DNA of 58,516 nt from Verrucomicrobiales bacterium. GTDB taxonomy: Bacteria; Verrucomicrobiota; Verrucomicrobiia; Limisphaerales; UBA11320. The stretch's first letter is position 1. Each line of letters begins with the position of its first letter. A model generated the notes under the pieces. It was not told where the DNA came from. It worked only from the letters and a program-made list of their open reading frames with translations, and made no database searches. The translations under genes and the position numbers were made by a program. The stretch spans positions 1 to 58,516 of the forward strand of contig JAEUHE010000022.1 of NCBI GenBank assembly GCA_016793885.1, written 5' to 3'. Below are positions 17,864 to 26,600 of the stretch, piece by piece.

Positions 17864-18038
17864 CCCTACAACCGGAAATGGACTAACCCCAGATTTCACG
17901 GATGGCGCGGATCAAGAAGGGGTCGTGACATTCCTGAGCGGGAGATCGCGGTTACGCTTGCCGCGAGGGGGCCGGCTCGATGTTCGGGGCAACGGGTCAC
18001 TGGTGACTCCGGCGTTTCTCACTTTGTCGGCCGGGCCC

Positions 18039-18122
18039 GAACCCGCAGGGTTCAAAGAGATATGGCCGGGGGTGCTCGCACCCCCGGAACCGTCAAAAAT
18101 ACGGAGCATCGCGCAGCGATGC
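18039..18122. repeat. cluster of three hairpins (REP-like intergenic element)
   Basis: Three perfect hairpins follow one another: GAACCC-GCA-GGGTTC (18039-18053), CCGGGGGTGC-TC-GCACCCCCGG (18066-18087) and GCATCGC-GCA-GCGATGC (18106-18122). They lie in the 370-base gap after the giant mosaic gene, which holds no gene. The order of units resembles intergenic repeats seen repeatedly in Verrucomicrobial genomes. One hairpin could also end the preceding transcript, though no T-run follows. Confidence 0.6.
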
Positions 18123-18231
18123 CACCGGCTTCGAAGACTTGCATCATCCGACTCAAGGAACCTAACGAGGCTTCACAGATTGCCCCACATTTAGCTAGAT
18201 TCCTGGCGAATAACGAACCTAGCCTTGGGGA

Positions 18232-19251
18232 ATGGACCTCCCCGACTGGGTTAACCTCGACGACGAGCAACTGCTCGAGAAGAAGATTTCACAGCTCGGC
18301 CTGCAGATCGAAGGCACGGAGCTACAAGCGTTGATTCAGCAGCTCTACGAGGAGCTGTCGGCCAAAGGGCTGACTTTCCATCCGCCTTGCCACCTCGGCG
18401 ACGAGTGGTTCGTGCCGGTGGGTATTCCCGCCATCTTTATTCCCTTCTTCCTGGCGCATGAGCGGCTGCGAAAGCTGGAGCGGAAACAGATGCTTGAGGT
18501 GGAGGGCGAGACGCCGGAATGGTTCATGAAGCTGATGCGGCACGAGGCAGCCCATGCGTATGCCTATGCCTATCAGCTTTACCGGAAAAAGCGGTGGCAG
18601 CGCACCTTTGGGCTGACCTCATTTGAGGAAACCCCACAGTTCTATCGGCCGCGTCCCTACAGCCGGTCCTACGTCGTCCATCTCGATGATTGGTATGCGC
18701 AGAGCCATCCCGACGAGGATTTTGCCGAAACCTTCGCCGTCTGGCTGACCCCCGGGCTGAACTGGCGCGAACGTTACAAGGGCTGGAAGGCGCTTGCGAA
18801 ACTCGAATACCTCGACGAGCTGATGCATTCCATTGAAAGCCAGCCACCGGTCCATCGGCCGGAATACCGTGTGGCCGACCACCATTGCTTGAACGTCAAG
18901 CTCAAGACCTACTACGCCGCCAAGCGGAAGCTATTCGAAGACTCGTATCCCGACTTTTACGACAACGATCTGAAGCAGCTCTTCTCCGTCGGACCCGAGA
19001 TCGCCCAACGGGTCAAGGCCTCCGTTTGGCTGCGTCAGGAGCGTCGCTCGCTGATGGACTCGATCTGTCGGTGGACCAACGAGAACCGCTACGCCGTCAG
19101 CAAGCTGCTCACGCGCCTGATCGAGCGATGCGATCAGCTCGGGTTGCATGTGCATCCGGAGGGGCAGCAGCACAGCCTGCAGGTTTCCGCCTACATCACC
19201 ACGTTGGTGATGAATCATCTCTTCACGGGAAAGTTTAAACGCACCAAATAA
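18232..19251 (+). CDS. putative zinc-binding metallopeptidase (HEAAH)
   Basis: This is a 339-residue soluble protein. The sequence RHEAAHAYAYAY at about residues 103-114 is an HExxH zincin motif. HPDEDFAETFAVWL at about 161-174 supplies the downstream acidic/aromatic segment expected for a third zinc ligand and structural residues in the putative zinc-binding metallopeptidase family. No signal peptide is visible, so it acts in the cytoplasm or is exported by an unknown route. The stop is only 5 bases before the ATP-grasp gene, so the two are one operon. A substrate is not known; the partnership suggests peptide processing linked to a peptide-ligation step. Confidence 0.75.
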   Translation: MDLPDWVNLDDEQLLEKKISQLGLQIEGTELQALIQQLYEELSAKGLTFHPPCHLGDEWFVPVGIPAIFIPFFLAHERLRKLERKQMLEVEGETPEWFMKLMRHEAAHAYAYAYQLYRKKRWQRTFGLTSFEETPQFYRPRPYSRSYVVHLDDWYAQSHPDEDFAETFAVWLTPGLNWRERYKGWKALAKLEYLDELMHSIESQPPVHRPEYRVADHHCLNVKLKTYYAAKRKLFEDSYPDFYDNDLKQLFSVGPEIAQRVKASVWLRQERRSLMDSICRWTNENRYAVSKLLTRLIERCDQLGLHVHPEGQQHSLQVSAYITTLVMNHLFTGKFKRTK

Positions 19252-19256
19252 ACTGC

Positions 19257-20276
19257 GTGAAAAAGAAACTCAAAATTCTTGCGCTCTTCGATGCCATCGC
19301 CCCCACGGTGCTCGATCAGGACCTCAGCGCTGAGCTCAAGACCGACGACTGGAAAACCGAGGCTAACGTGCTGGCAGCGCTGCAGGCGCTCGGGCATTCC
19401 GTAGAGTATCTCGCTCTGTTCGATGAGCTGGATCTGCTGCGCCAGAAGCTGGGCACTTTCAAGCCCGACGTGATCTTCAACCTGGCCGATCAGTTCAAAA
19501 ACAACCGGTCCTTCGACCAGAACATCGTCTCCTTCCTGGAGATGCAGGGGGCACCCTTCACCGGCTGCGGCTCCACCGGCCTCACCCTCTGCAAACACAA
19601 GGGCATCTCGAAAAAGATTCTGAGCTATCACCGCATTCACGTTCCCGAGTTCTGCATCATCCCCCGCGGGAAGCGCATCGCCCGGCCCAAGCGGCTGAGA
19701 TTTCCGATCTTGGTGAAGCCGTTGAAGGAAGAGGCATCGATAGGCATCGCCCAGGCCTCCTTCGTCGAGACCGACGATCAATTCAAGGAGCGAGTCCTCT
19801 TCATCCACGACAAGCATTTGGCCGACGTGATTGCGGAGGAATACATCGAAGGGCGCGAGCTCTATGTCAGCATTCTGGGAAACCATCGACTGACTGCGCT
19901 GCCGATTCGCGAGTTGATTTTCAAGCAGGTGCCGCCCGACGAGCCCAAGATCGCGACTTACCGGGCTAAATGGGATGAGGAATACCGGAAGCGGTGGGGC
20001 TTGGAGAACCAGTTCCCAGAGGGGCTCGACCCGGCCGTTGCTGCCACTATCGGCCAGGTGTGCAAACGCATCTATCGTTTGTTGACCATTGACGGGTATG
20101 CACGGCTCGACCTCCGACTCACTTCGGCCAACGAGATTTATTTTATCGAGGCCAACCCCAACCCGATCCTCGCCGCGGATGAAGATTTCGCCCAGTCGGC
20201 GCTCAAGGCGGGCTTTACTTACCCAGAACTGCTCGAGCAGATCGTGCGCCTGGGACTTCGGGCCACCCGCGGCTGA
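19257..20276 (+). CDS. D-alanine--D-alanine ligase-like ATP-grasp enzyme
   Basis: It starts with GTG 5 bases after the metallopeptidase gene; 339 residues, close to the size of Ddl enzymes. The N-terminal Rossmann-like part has DVIFNLAD and the GxGSTGLTLCKHK segment (about 105-117). The ATP-grasp core has FPILVKPLKEEASIGIA (about 149-165) and EEYIEGRELYVSILG, and the Mg-binding end is YARLDLRLTSANEIYFIEANPNP (about 281-303; only the general pattern matters). The family joins amino acids or peptides with ATP. It is distinct enough from true Ddl that the substrate is uncertain. The coupling with a protease argues for a modified-peptide or tailoring role rather than cell-wall synthesis. Confidence 0.8.
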   Translation: MKKKLKILALFDAIAPTVLDQDLSAELKTDDWKTEANVLAALQALGHSVEYLALFDELDLLRQKLGTFKPDVIFNLADQFKNNRSFDQNIVSFLEMQGAPFTGCGSTGLTLCKHKGISKKILSYHRIHVPEFCIIPRGKRIARPKRLRFPILVKPLKEEASIGIAQASFVETDDQFKERVLFIHDKHLADVIAEEYIEGRELYVSILGNHRLTALPIRELIFKQVPPDEPKIATYRAKWDEEYRKRWGLENQFPEGLDPAVAATIGQVCKRIYRLLTIDGYARLDLRLTSANEIYFIEANPNPILAADEDFAQSALKAGFTYPELLEQIVRLGLRATRG

Positions 20277-20327
20277 CCCCCATCGGACCGATCCTCCTCT
20301 TATCAGAACCCTAGAAGAGGCCGCTGA

Positions 20328-20591
20328 CTACGAGAACGCCGCAAGTGCGCAGGTCTTTCTCCAATGCTCGACTCCGTCACGTTGATTTTGCGCCTCGCTA
20401 ATCAGCCGGGAGAAATCCACCGCTTTGGGGAGAAAAGATTCGAGAGGCAGCGAGCTTAGAAGCACCCACAAGAGGCGCTTTCCCTCAATGCCCAGCTCTA
20501 GAATCTCCAACGCTTCAACTCGCCCGAGCAACTGGCCGTCCGCGTCGGCGAGTTGGAGTTTTAAGCGTGAGCGGCATGCTCCGTGGGCTCA
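20328..20591 (-). CDS. short protein-like reading frame, possibly a relic
   Basis: On the minus strand a frame of about 87 codons ends at 20328. It has no ATG; a TTG at 20531 is the best start and gives 67 residues, but the protein-like character begins earlier (RLKLQLADADGQLLGRVEAL). The content ALEILELGIEGKRLLWVLL looks like real beta/alpha coding sequence rather than noise. It sits in the otherwise empty gap 20277-20697. It is either a small gene with an unusual start or the 3' part of a decayed gene. I cannot name a family. Confidence 0.3.
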
Positions 20592-20697
20592 GCATCCGGA
20601 GTACACCTTATAGCACGCCCAGGGAGGGAGACTTACGTTGCAGGTCATCGAGCACTGTGCTCTTCACACGAATTAAACTCTGTTACACCCCACAAAA

Positions 20698-22038
20698 ATG
20701 AAACGGGAACTGCAATTTATTATTAGCGCTTCAGCTGTGTCCATCTTGACCCTCACCGGGTTTGCTCAGGACACACCGTCGTCGCGAACTGACACTACGA
20801 ACTTCAACCGCGATCGAACGCCTGACACCCGGCGAGCGGATCAACTCCATGGGGCCGTCAAGGCTAGCGAGGTCATGGGAATGGCGATTAACAACTATCA
20901 GAACAAGAAGTTGGGCAAGGTCGAGGAACTCGCCATCGACGTTGAATCCGGGCGTATCGTCCAAGTGATTCTTTCCACCGGAGGATTCCTCGGCATCGGG
21001 GACAGGCTGACCGCGGTTCCCCCGGGCGCTCTGCACTACGACCGGACCAATAAAGTGCTTCATCTGGATGCGGATTCAGAGAAGCTCAAGGGCGCGCCCA
21101 AATTTGAAAATGAACAGTGGGCTGAGTACTCCGGCTCCAATCACCTGTCTTCCGTGTACGGTCACTTTGGCCAGGGGGACGCGTTTAATTATATCAACAA
21201 TGTTGATGCTAGCCAAAAGGACGGTCGTGAAGCGGAGGTTCAGCGGAGCACTGACGTCCCCGCCACTCGTGACGCAGTGCGCAACGTGGATGGCTCGGCG
21301 GACGTTGCTCAAAACCGGTTGACGAATGACAGTTGGGAGACAGGTCGCAAGGCCAGGGAGCGCCAGTCCATGATTCCCATGTCCCGCTTGGGCCACATTC
21401 AGAAAGCCAGCAAAATCATAGGAACCACGGTGAAAAACCATCAGGATGAGAGTCTCGGGAAGGTGGATAACATGTTGGTGGATGTGCAATCGGGTCGCAT
21501 CGTAGCCGTCGTAGTCTCCTCCGGTGGATTTCTGGGAATGGGCGATGTACTGAGCGCCATCCCCCCAACCGCGCTACGGTTCAACAGCCAACGCGACACA
21601 CTGCAGATTGACACGACCAAAGAATTGTTGAGCAGCGCGCCGCACTTCAAATCGACGGAATGGCCGGACTTCAACCGCCCCGGGTATTCAGACAGCGTTT
21701 ATCGCGCATACAAGGTGGAGCCCTATTTCACCACGAACTCCCCGGCGGAGCCCGACAACACTGCGCGAAATGTAAGAGATAGAAACGACCGAACCTTGAC
21801 CCCGCTGGACCAGGGTAACAGCCAGGCAGACACGGACATCACGGCACAGATTCGCAAGGGCATTCTCGCCGGGGGTGACATGTCGGTGAACGCCAAGAAT
21901 GTCAAAGTCATTACCAACCAGGGCAAGGTTACTTTACGCGGTCCCGTCGACAGTCTCGAAGAGAAGCGCATGATCGCGGACATCGCCAATTCCATCGCGC
22001 GTTCGGCAAACGTAGACAATCAACTCGAGGTTCGATAA
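20698..22038 (+). CDS. exported double PRC-barrel plus BON domain protein
   Basis: The product is 446 residues. A signal peptide (to about residue 23, LTLTGFAQD) precedes two PRC-barrel domains of about 80 residues at about 57-140 and 237-320. They share KASxxxGxxxxNxQxxxLGKV, D-V-x-SGRIVxVxxSxGGFLGxGD and PPxAL. The C-terminus (about 378-446) is a BON domain (VKVITNQGKVTLRGPVDS), a phospholipid/periplasm-associated fold. PRC-BON proteins are typical stress or envelope-maintenance proteins. The next gene is a cardiolipin synthase-like enzyme, which fits an envelope role, but a hairpin lies between them so co-transcription is uncertain. Confidence 0.85.
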   Translation: MKRELQFIISASAVSILTLTGFAQDTPSSRTDTTNFNRDRTPDTRRADQLHGAVKASEVMGMAINNYQNKKLGKVEELAIDVESGRIVQVILSTGGFLGIGDRLTAVPPGALHYDRTNKVLHLDADSEKLKGAPKFENEQWAEYSGSNHLSSVYGHFGQGDAFNYINNVDASQKDGREAEVQRSTDVPATRDAVRNVDGSADVAQNRLTNDSWETGRKARERQSMIPMSRLGHIQKASKIIGTTVKNHQDESLGKVDNMLVDVQSGRIVAVVVSSGGFLGMGDVLSAIPPTALRFNSQRDTLQIDTTKELLSSAPHFKSTEWPDFNRPGYSDSVYRAYKVEPYFTTNSPAEPDNTARNVRDRNDRTLTPLDQGNSQADTDITAQIRKGILAGGDMSVNAKNVKVITNQGKVTLRGPVDSLEEKRMIADIANSIARSANVDNQLEVR

Positions 22039-22106
22039 TTCGTTATTCTGAAAACCATCAACAGCTCGTGGAGGGTTGATTTAGGTTTGTGCCCCCAGAA
22101 GGCCCC

Positions 22107-22139
22107 GCCTGGAGTGGGTTCGTACGACTCACTCCAGGC
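22107..22139 (+). terminator. strong hairpin after PRC-BON gene
   Basis: GCCTGGAGTG (22107-22116) pairs perfectly with CACTCCAGGC (22130-22139) around a 13-base loop, 70 bases after the stop. The tail is AACCTTCTATTC, only weakly T-rich. Probable terminator or attenuator. Confidence 0.5.
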
Positions 22140-22183
22140 AACCTTCTATTCACCCCCAAGCGAGCACCCGCTCACTTAAGTTG

Positions 22184-23458
22184 ATGATCATGATGCTGCT
22201 GGCCGTATTCCTCACGCTGGTGGTGACTCTCCTCTGCACCATTCTCCTGATAAACTTGCGAGCTAGTGAGAAGCACATTCGCTACGAGTTGAAGCATCAA
22301 TTTGGGGTGACCGACCCGAGATTTGTCCGGAACATGAATCATTTGCTGGGTCTGGGGATCCTTCATGGAAATCGCATCAAGGCCTTGCAGAACGGAGACG
22401 AGATTTTCCCAGCGATGCTGGCGGCGATTCACGGAGCGAGCCAGACCATCACCTTCGAGACGTACATCTATTGGTCGGGAGCCATTGGCAAAGCATTTTC
22501 GGAGGCTCTGTGCGCCCGCGCCAAGGCCGGCGTCTCCGTCCATGTTTTGCTGGACTGGGTTGGAACTGGCAGGATGGAAACTCGATACCTCGACGACCTC
22601 AAGTCCGCTGGGGTGGAAGTGGAACGCTATCATCCATTGCATTGGTACACGGTGACGCGCATCAACAACCGTACCCACCGTAAGCTGCTCGTGGTCGACG
22701 GACGCATCGGTTTCACGGGCGGCGTTGGCATCGCCGATCTGTGGGCTGGGCATGCCCAGTCCGAGAACCATTGGCGCGACTCTCATTACCAGGTGGAGGG
22801 CCCGGCAGTGGCTCAAATGCAGGCGGCCTTCTCCGACAATTGGATTAAGACCCGAGCGAAGGTGCTTTTTGGGAACGGCTATTTTCCGGAATTGAAACCG
22901 GTCGGCCACTCACTGGCGCAGGCATTCAAAAGTTCTCGCGGGGAGGGGAGTGAGAGCGTGCGTTTGATGTATCTCTTGTCTATCGCTTCCGCCATGAGCA
23001 CCATCCGGTTACAGGCGGCTTACTTTGTTCCGGACGACCTGGCCATCGAGACTTTTATCAGCGCGCGTGAACGTGGTGTGAGGATCGAAATTATCGTCCC
23101 CGGACCGCACGCCGACGCGCCCCTTGTTCAGGGCGCCTCGCGCTCCCTATGGGGTGCGTTGATGGATGCCGGGATCGAGATCTACGAGTACCAGGCCACG
23201 ATGTATCACTGCAAGGTCATCATCGTCGATGATGTCTGGGTCTCGGTGGGGTCAACCAACTTTGACGACCGATCCTTCCGGCTGAACGACGAGGCGAACC
23301 TGAACATTTATGACGCCGCATTCGCAGCGGAACAGGTGAGGGAGTTCGAGAAGGACAAAAGTGTCTCACGTCTGATGACTCGCGCGGAGTTCAAGAAACG
23401 GTCCGCCCTCGGGAGAGCATTCGACATGGTTGCGTGCTGTTTGAGGAGGCAGCTTTAG
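22184..23458 (+). CDS. cardiolipin synthase-like phospholipase D family protein
   Basis: This is a 424-residue protein with one N-terminal membrane segment (LLAVFLTLVVTLLCTILLI). It has two HKD motifs, HRKLLVVDGRIGFTGG (about 166-181) and HCKVIIVDDVWVSVGSTNFD (about 343-362). This is the paired-HKD arrangement of bacterial cardiolipin synthases, which transfer phosphatidyl groups between phospholipids at the inner membrane. It has one hydrophobic segment instead of the usual two, as in ClsB/YbhO-like variants. ATG 22184 is chosen over the TTG one codon earlier; ATGs at 22190 and 22193 are also possible. Confidence 0.85.
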   Translation: MIMMLLAVFLTLVVTLLCTILLINLRASEKHIRYELKHQFGVTDPRFVRNMNHLLGLGILHGNRIKALQNGDEIFPAMLAAIHGASQTITFETYIYWSGAIGKAFSEALCARAKAGVSVHVLLDWVGTGRMETRYLDDLKSAGVEVERYHPLHWYTVTRINNRTHRKLLVVDGRIGFTGGVGIADLWAGHAQSENHWRDSHYQVEGPAVAQMQAAFSDNWIKTRAKVLFGNGYFPELKPVGHSLAQAFKSSRGEGSESVRLMYLLSIASAMSTIRLQAAYFVPDDLAIETFISARERGVRIEIIVPGPHADAPLVQGASRSLWGALMDAGIEIYEYQATMYHCKVIIVDDVWVSVGSTNFDDRSFRLNDEANLNIYDAAFAAEQVREFEKDKSVSRLMTRAEFKKRSALGRAFDMVACCLRRQL

Positions 23459-23475
23459 ACCGTCAATCCATCGAC

Positions 23476-23586
23476 GAGAGCAGATGCTACAAGCTGCGGC
23501 AGCCAAAAAACGTTCACTTCAGCCCGTCAGGCAGCCAGTCCCTCGCCGATCGGCGGGCGGCTGTCATCGCGGACGAGTTGCCATAA
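23476..23586 (+). pseudogene. 3' fragment of an SGNH hydrolase gene
   Basis: The 111 bases encode YKLRQPKNVHFSPSGSQSLA, then DRRAAVIADELP and a TAA stop. This matches the C-terminus of the SGNH hydrolase at 9772-10578 (SKLQQPKNVHFTPSGSQFLA...). The match includes the catalytic-His motif NVHFxPSGSQ and runs to within a codon of the stop. Nothing upstream resembles the rest of the gene. It lies between the cardiolipin synthase-like gene and the ClpB-like gene, so it is a truncated, diverged copy. Confidence 0.75.
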
Positions 23587-23633
23587 ATCCGCCCTAGGAG
23601 TTCCTGACGAGTGGCTGGGGGGGCGGACTCCCT

Positions 23634-26600
23634 TCAGATCTGTCCGAGATCCACCTTCCCGCGGAAGAACTGAGCGAGGCGGGTGGTGATACGCCCCGTG
23701 CGTAGATCTTTGATACGCGATCCGATGCCCAAATCGTAGCGGCGGACAACTCGGGTGGACGAGGTTTCGGTGGCGGCGGCAGAACGAACCTGCGAGTAGA
23801 GGATTTCGCAGGCCGTTTTCATCGCCTGATCCTTGGTGCCCGCCGTCCATACCTCGATGGACCGCAGGGTGGGCGGATGAAACACCCGCACCGACCAACT
23901 GGCGCTGTCGACCATCCGCGAGCGAGGGGGCTTCAGTGCGGAGACGCTCACCTGGGTGTCGACCTCGCGCATGAATTGGCGGTCAGGATCGCCCTGGCCG
24001 GGGAAGACCTCCACTCTCAACATGGCCGAGTCCTTAAACGTCTGCTCGCGGCCGGATCGAGGATTTTTCGACCGTCGGCGGTGGTTGAATTCGTGCAGTC
24101 CCTCCTCCGCGACAAACAAGGCCCGTGCGCCCAAGCCCGGAATTCGCAGCCAGACCTCATCGATCTGTCCCTCCCAGCGTTCCGCGACCACTTCGCACCG
24201 AAGACGGCGTCGCGCGGCGATATGGCCGTAGGTCTCGGCCAACTTCCGGACTGCATCCAGGGAGTCACCATCGGCCTTGACCTGCATGATCAGCAGGAGG
24301 GCGTCGCCCATCAGCGAAGTATCCTTGGCGCTGCGGCAGACCAGTTCCAGTTGTTCCAGCTCCGACCGAAGCTCAGCTTTCCGCTCTTCGAAGGAGAGAT
24401 CCTGTTTGTCGGGAGAACGGCTCCGGACCGCGCGGCTGGCGCTAAACCGGTCGATCCCTTCTCGCAGCGCGGCGCAACGCGCCAGAAACTCATCGAGCCG
24501 ATGCAATTCCTCCAAGACCGCCTCGCGCTCGGCCTTCTGGTCGAAAAACCCGCGCTCGCGCGTGCGCGACATCAACTCTGATTTTCTGGCAGTCAGCGGC
24601 TCCAGGAATCCCTCCAGTTTTTGCATCCGATCCAAAAGCTCGGGTGTTTCTTCCAGGCTTTGCTTCTGCGGCTTGGACGAAGTGGAGACCGAGTTCGCGC
24701 CCGGCCCCGAGGGGGGCGTCGGCGTGGAGAGCAGATGAATGTCCACTTGGTTGCCTCGGGCCACCAGGCTGAGAACGGCAGATTCCTGGTTTGGATTCGC
24801 TGCGATGAAACGGGCCAGGGGCAGAAGCACATGTCTCTCCACCGTGCGTTTCAACGGACGCGCTCCGAAGTGCGGTGAATAGCCCTCCCGAACCAGAAGC
24901 GTGATCACGCTCGAATCGGTATTGATGGTCAGCCCCCGTCTCAGGATGCCGCTCCGCAACAGGACCTGCTGCAGTTCCCGTCGAGCGATCCGCTCCGCGA
25001 CTTCCAGCGATAGCGGGCGGAAGTTGACGATGCGATCGATTCGGTTGAGAAATTCCGGGCGGAAGACCCGCGATAGCTCGCGCAGGGTGCGATCCGGATC
25101 GGGCGTTCCCGCCGCGCGATCCTCGCCTCCCGTGCCGAAGCCGAGACGTGCTTCGAGGCCTGCGGCTCCGACGTTCGAGGTGAGAATCACGACAGTCCTG
25201 CGGAAATCAACCAGCCGGCCCCGGCCATCAGTCAGTCGCCCGGCATCGAAGATCTGCAGGCAAAGGTCGAAGACGTTGACATGCGATTTTTCAATCTCAT
25301 CCAAAAGCAGGACGGAAAATGGCCGTTGCCTGATGGCATCGGTTAAGATCCCGTTGTCATCTCTCCCGCCGATCAGGCGGTTGAACCCTTCGGGGCCGGC
25401 AAACTCGCTCATGTCGAAGCGAAGGAGACGGTCGGGATTGCCAAAGATGTAGTTCGCCAACGCGCGGGCCAACTCGGTTTTTCCTACACCGGTGGGACCT
25501 ACAAACAGCATGACATTGAAGGGTCTCGCGGGATCGGTCAGACCCGCTTTGATCAGAGTCACCACATCGACCACGGCTTCAACCGCCTCGGGCTGTCCGA
25601 TGATCTGGTTTTCAAAGAACTCCCGCAGCTGTCGCTGGTCCAGCGAACAAGTATCGTCCAGGAGTTTGATGGGGAGGCCAGAGGACTGGGAGATGACGCT
25701 GAGGATGTCGAGTCGCGTTGCTTCCCGTTCCGCCGCCCTGGCCCAGGCGATCACCGAGCGGAGCAGGGTCGCCGCATTGCCCGGGGCCGCGAGATGTCCC
25801 ATGAAGAATCCGCTGAGCTCAAGAATTTCGCTGAGCCGCTCATCAGGCACCACCTTGGCGCCTTCCTCTTCGCGAATGGCGCGCAGGATCGCGTCGGTCT
25901 GATCCATCGACGCCTCCTCCACCAGGACCTTGTCGAAGAGCCGGACCAAGGAGGCTTCCCGGCCCATGCCGCGCTCGAACTCCTCCGGTGTGGCCTCTCC
26001 CAGCAAAACGATACTTCCATCGTCCAGATAGGGCGCCAGCGCCGAGGCGATGTTGGAATCGGATTTGCTCGAACGGCCGACTGAGGATAGCTCGCCCAGG
26101 TTGGGCACATAAATCAGGACACGGCGGGGAAAGCGGGCGGCCGCGACCAGCTCGCGCACCTTAGTCTCCCACTCTCCGAGAAATCGCGTTCCTGATATGA
26201 GGTCGGACGGCGAAACGCGGATCACCAGCCACGCGCCATTCTCGGGAAGGGCGAGCGCGTGGACGAGCTCTTGGACAATGGCGCTCTTGCCGCACCCGGA
26301 TTTACCGATCAGCGCGATTGACCGTCGCCGCTCCCGCTTCAGCAAGTCGACGAGCGTGGCTGTGAAGTTTGCGATGTGATGTGCCCGCGGTAGTAACCCT
26401 GAGTGGGCCAGGGCGGTAAGATCGGTCCCAAACCGGGCGAGTTCACGTGGGTTGGCCGCGACTGACGTGCGTTCGTGCAGCCATTCGAGCAGGTGTTTGA
26501 ACCGTTCGCCCATCGGCGCGACGACGGCTTCCGCTTTCGCCAAGCGCTGGATGTCGGACGGGAGCACTGAGGTGGCGGCCTCCCGGTCTAGTTCGACCAG

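Noticed and set aside
23634-24400. The release-factor-like end being a separate prfB gene fused by frameshift
   Set aside because: The frame is continuous with the AAA+ part, the linker is typical coiled coil, and GGQ is missing, so it is not a normal release factor that was merged by error.
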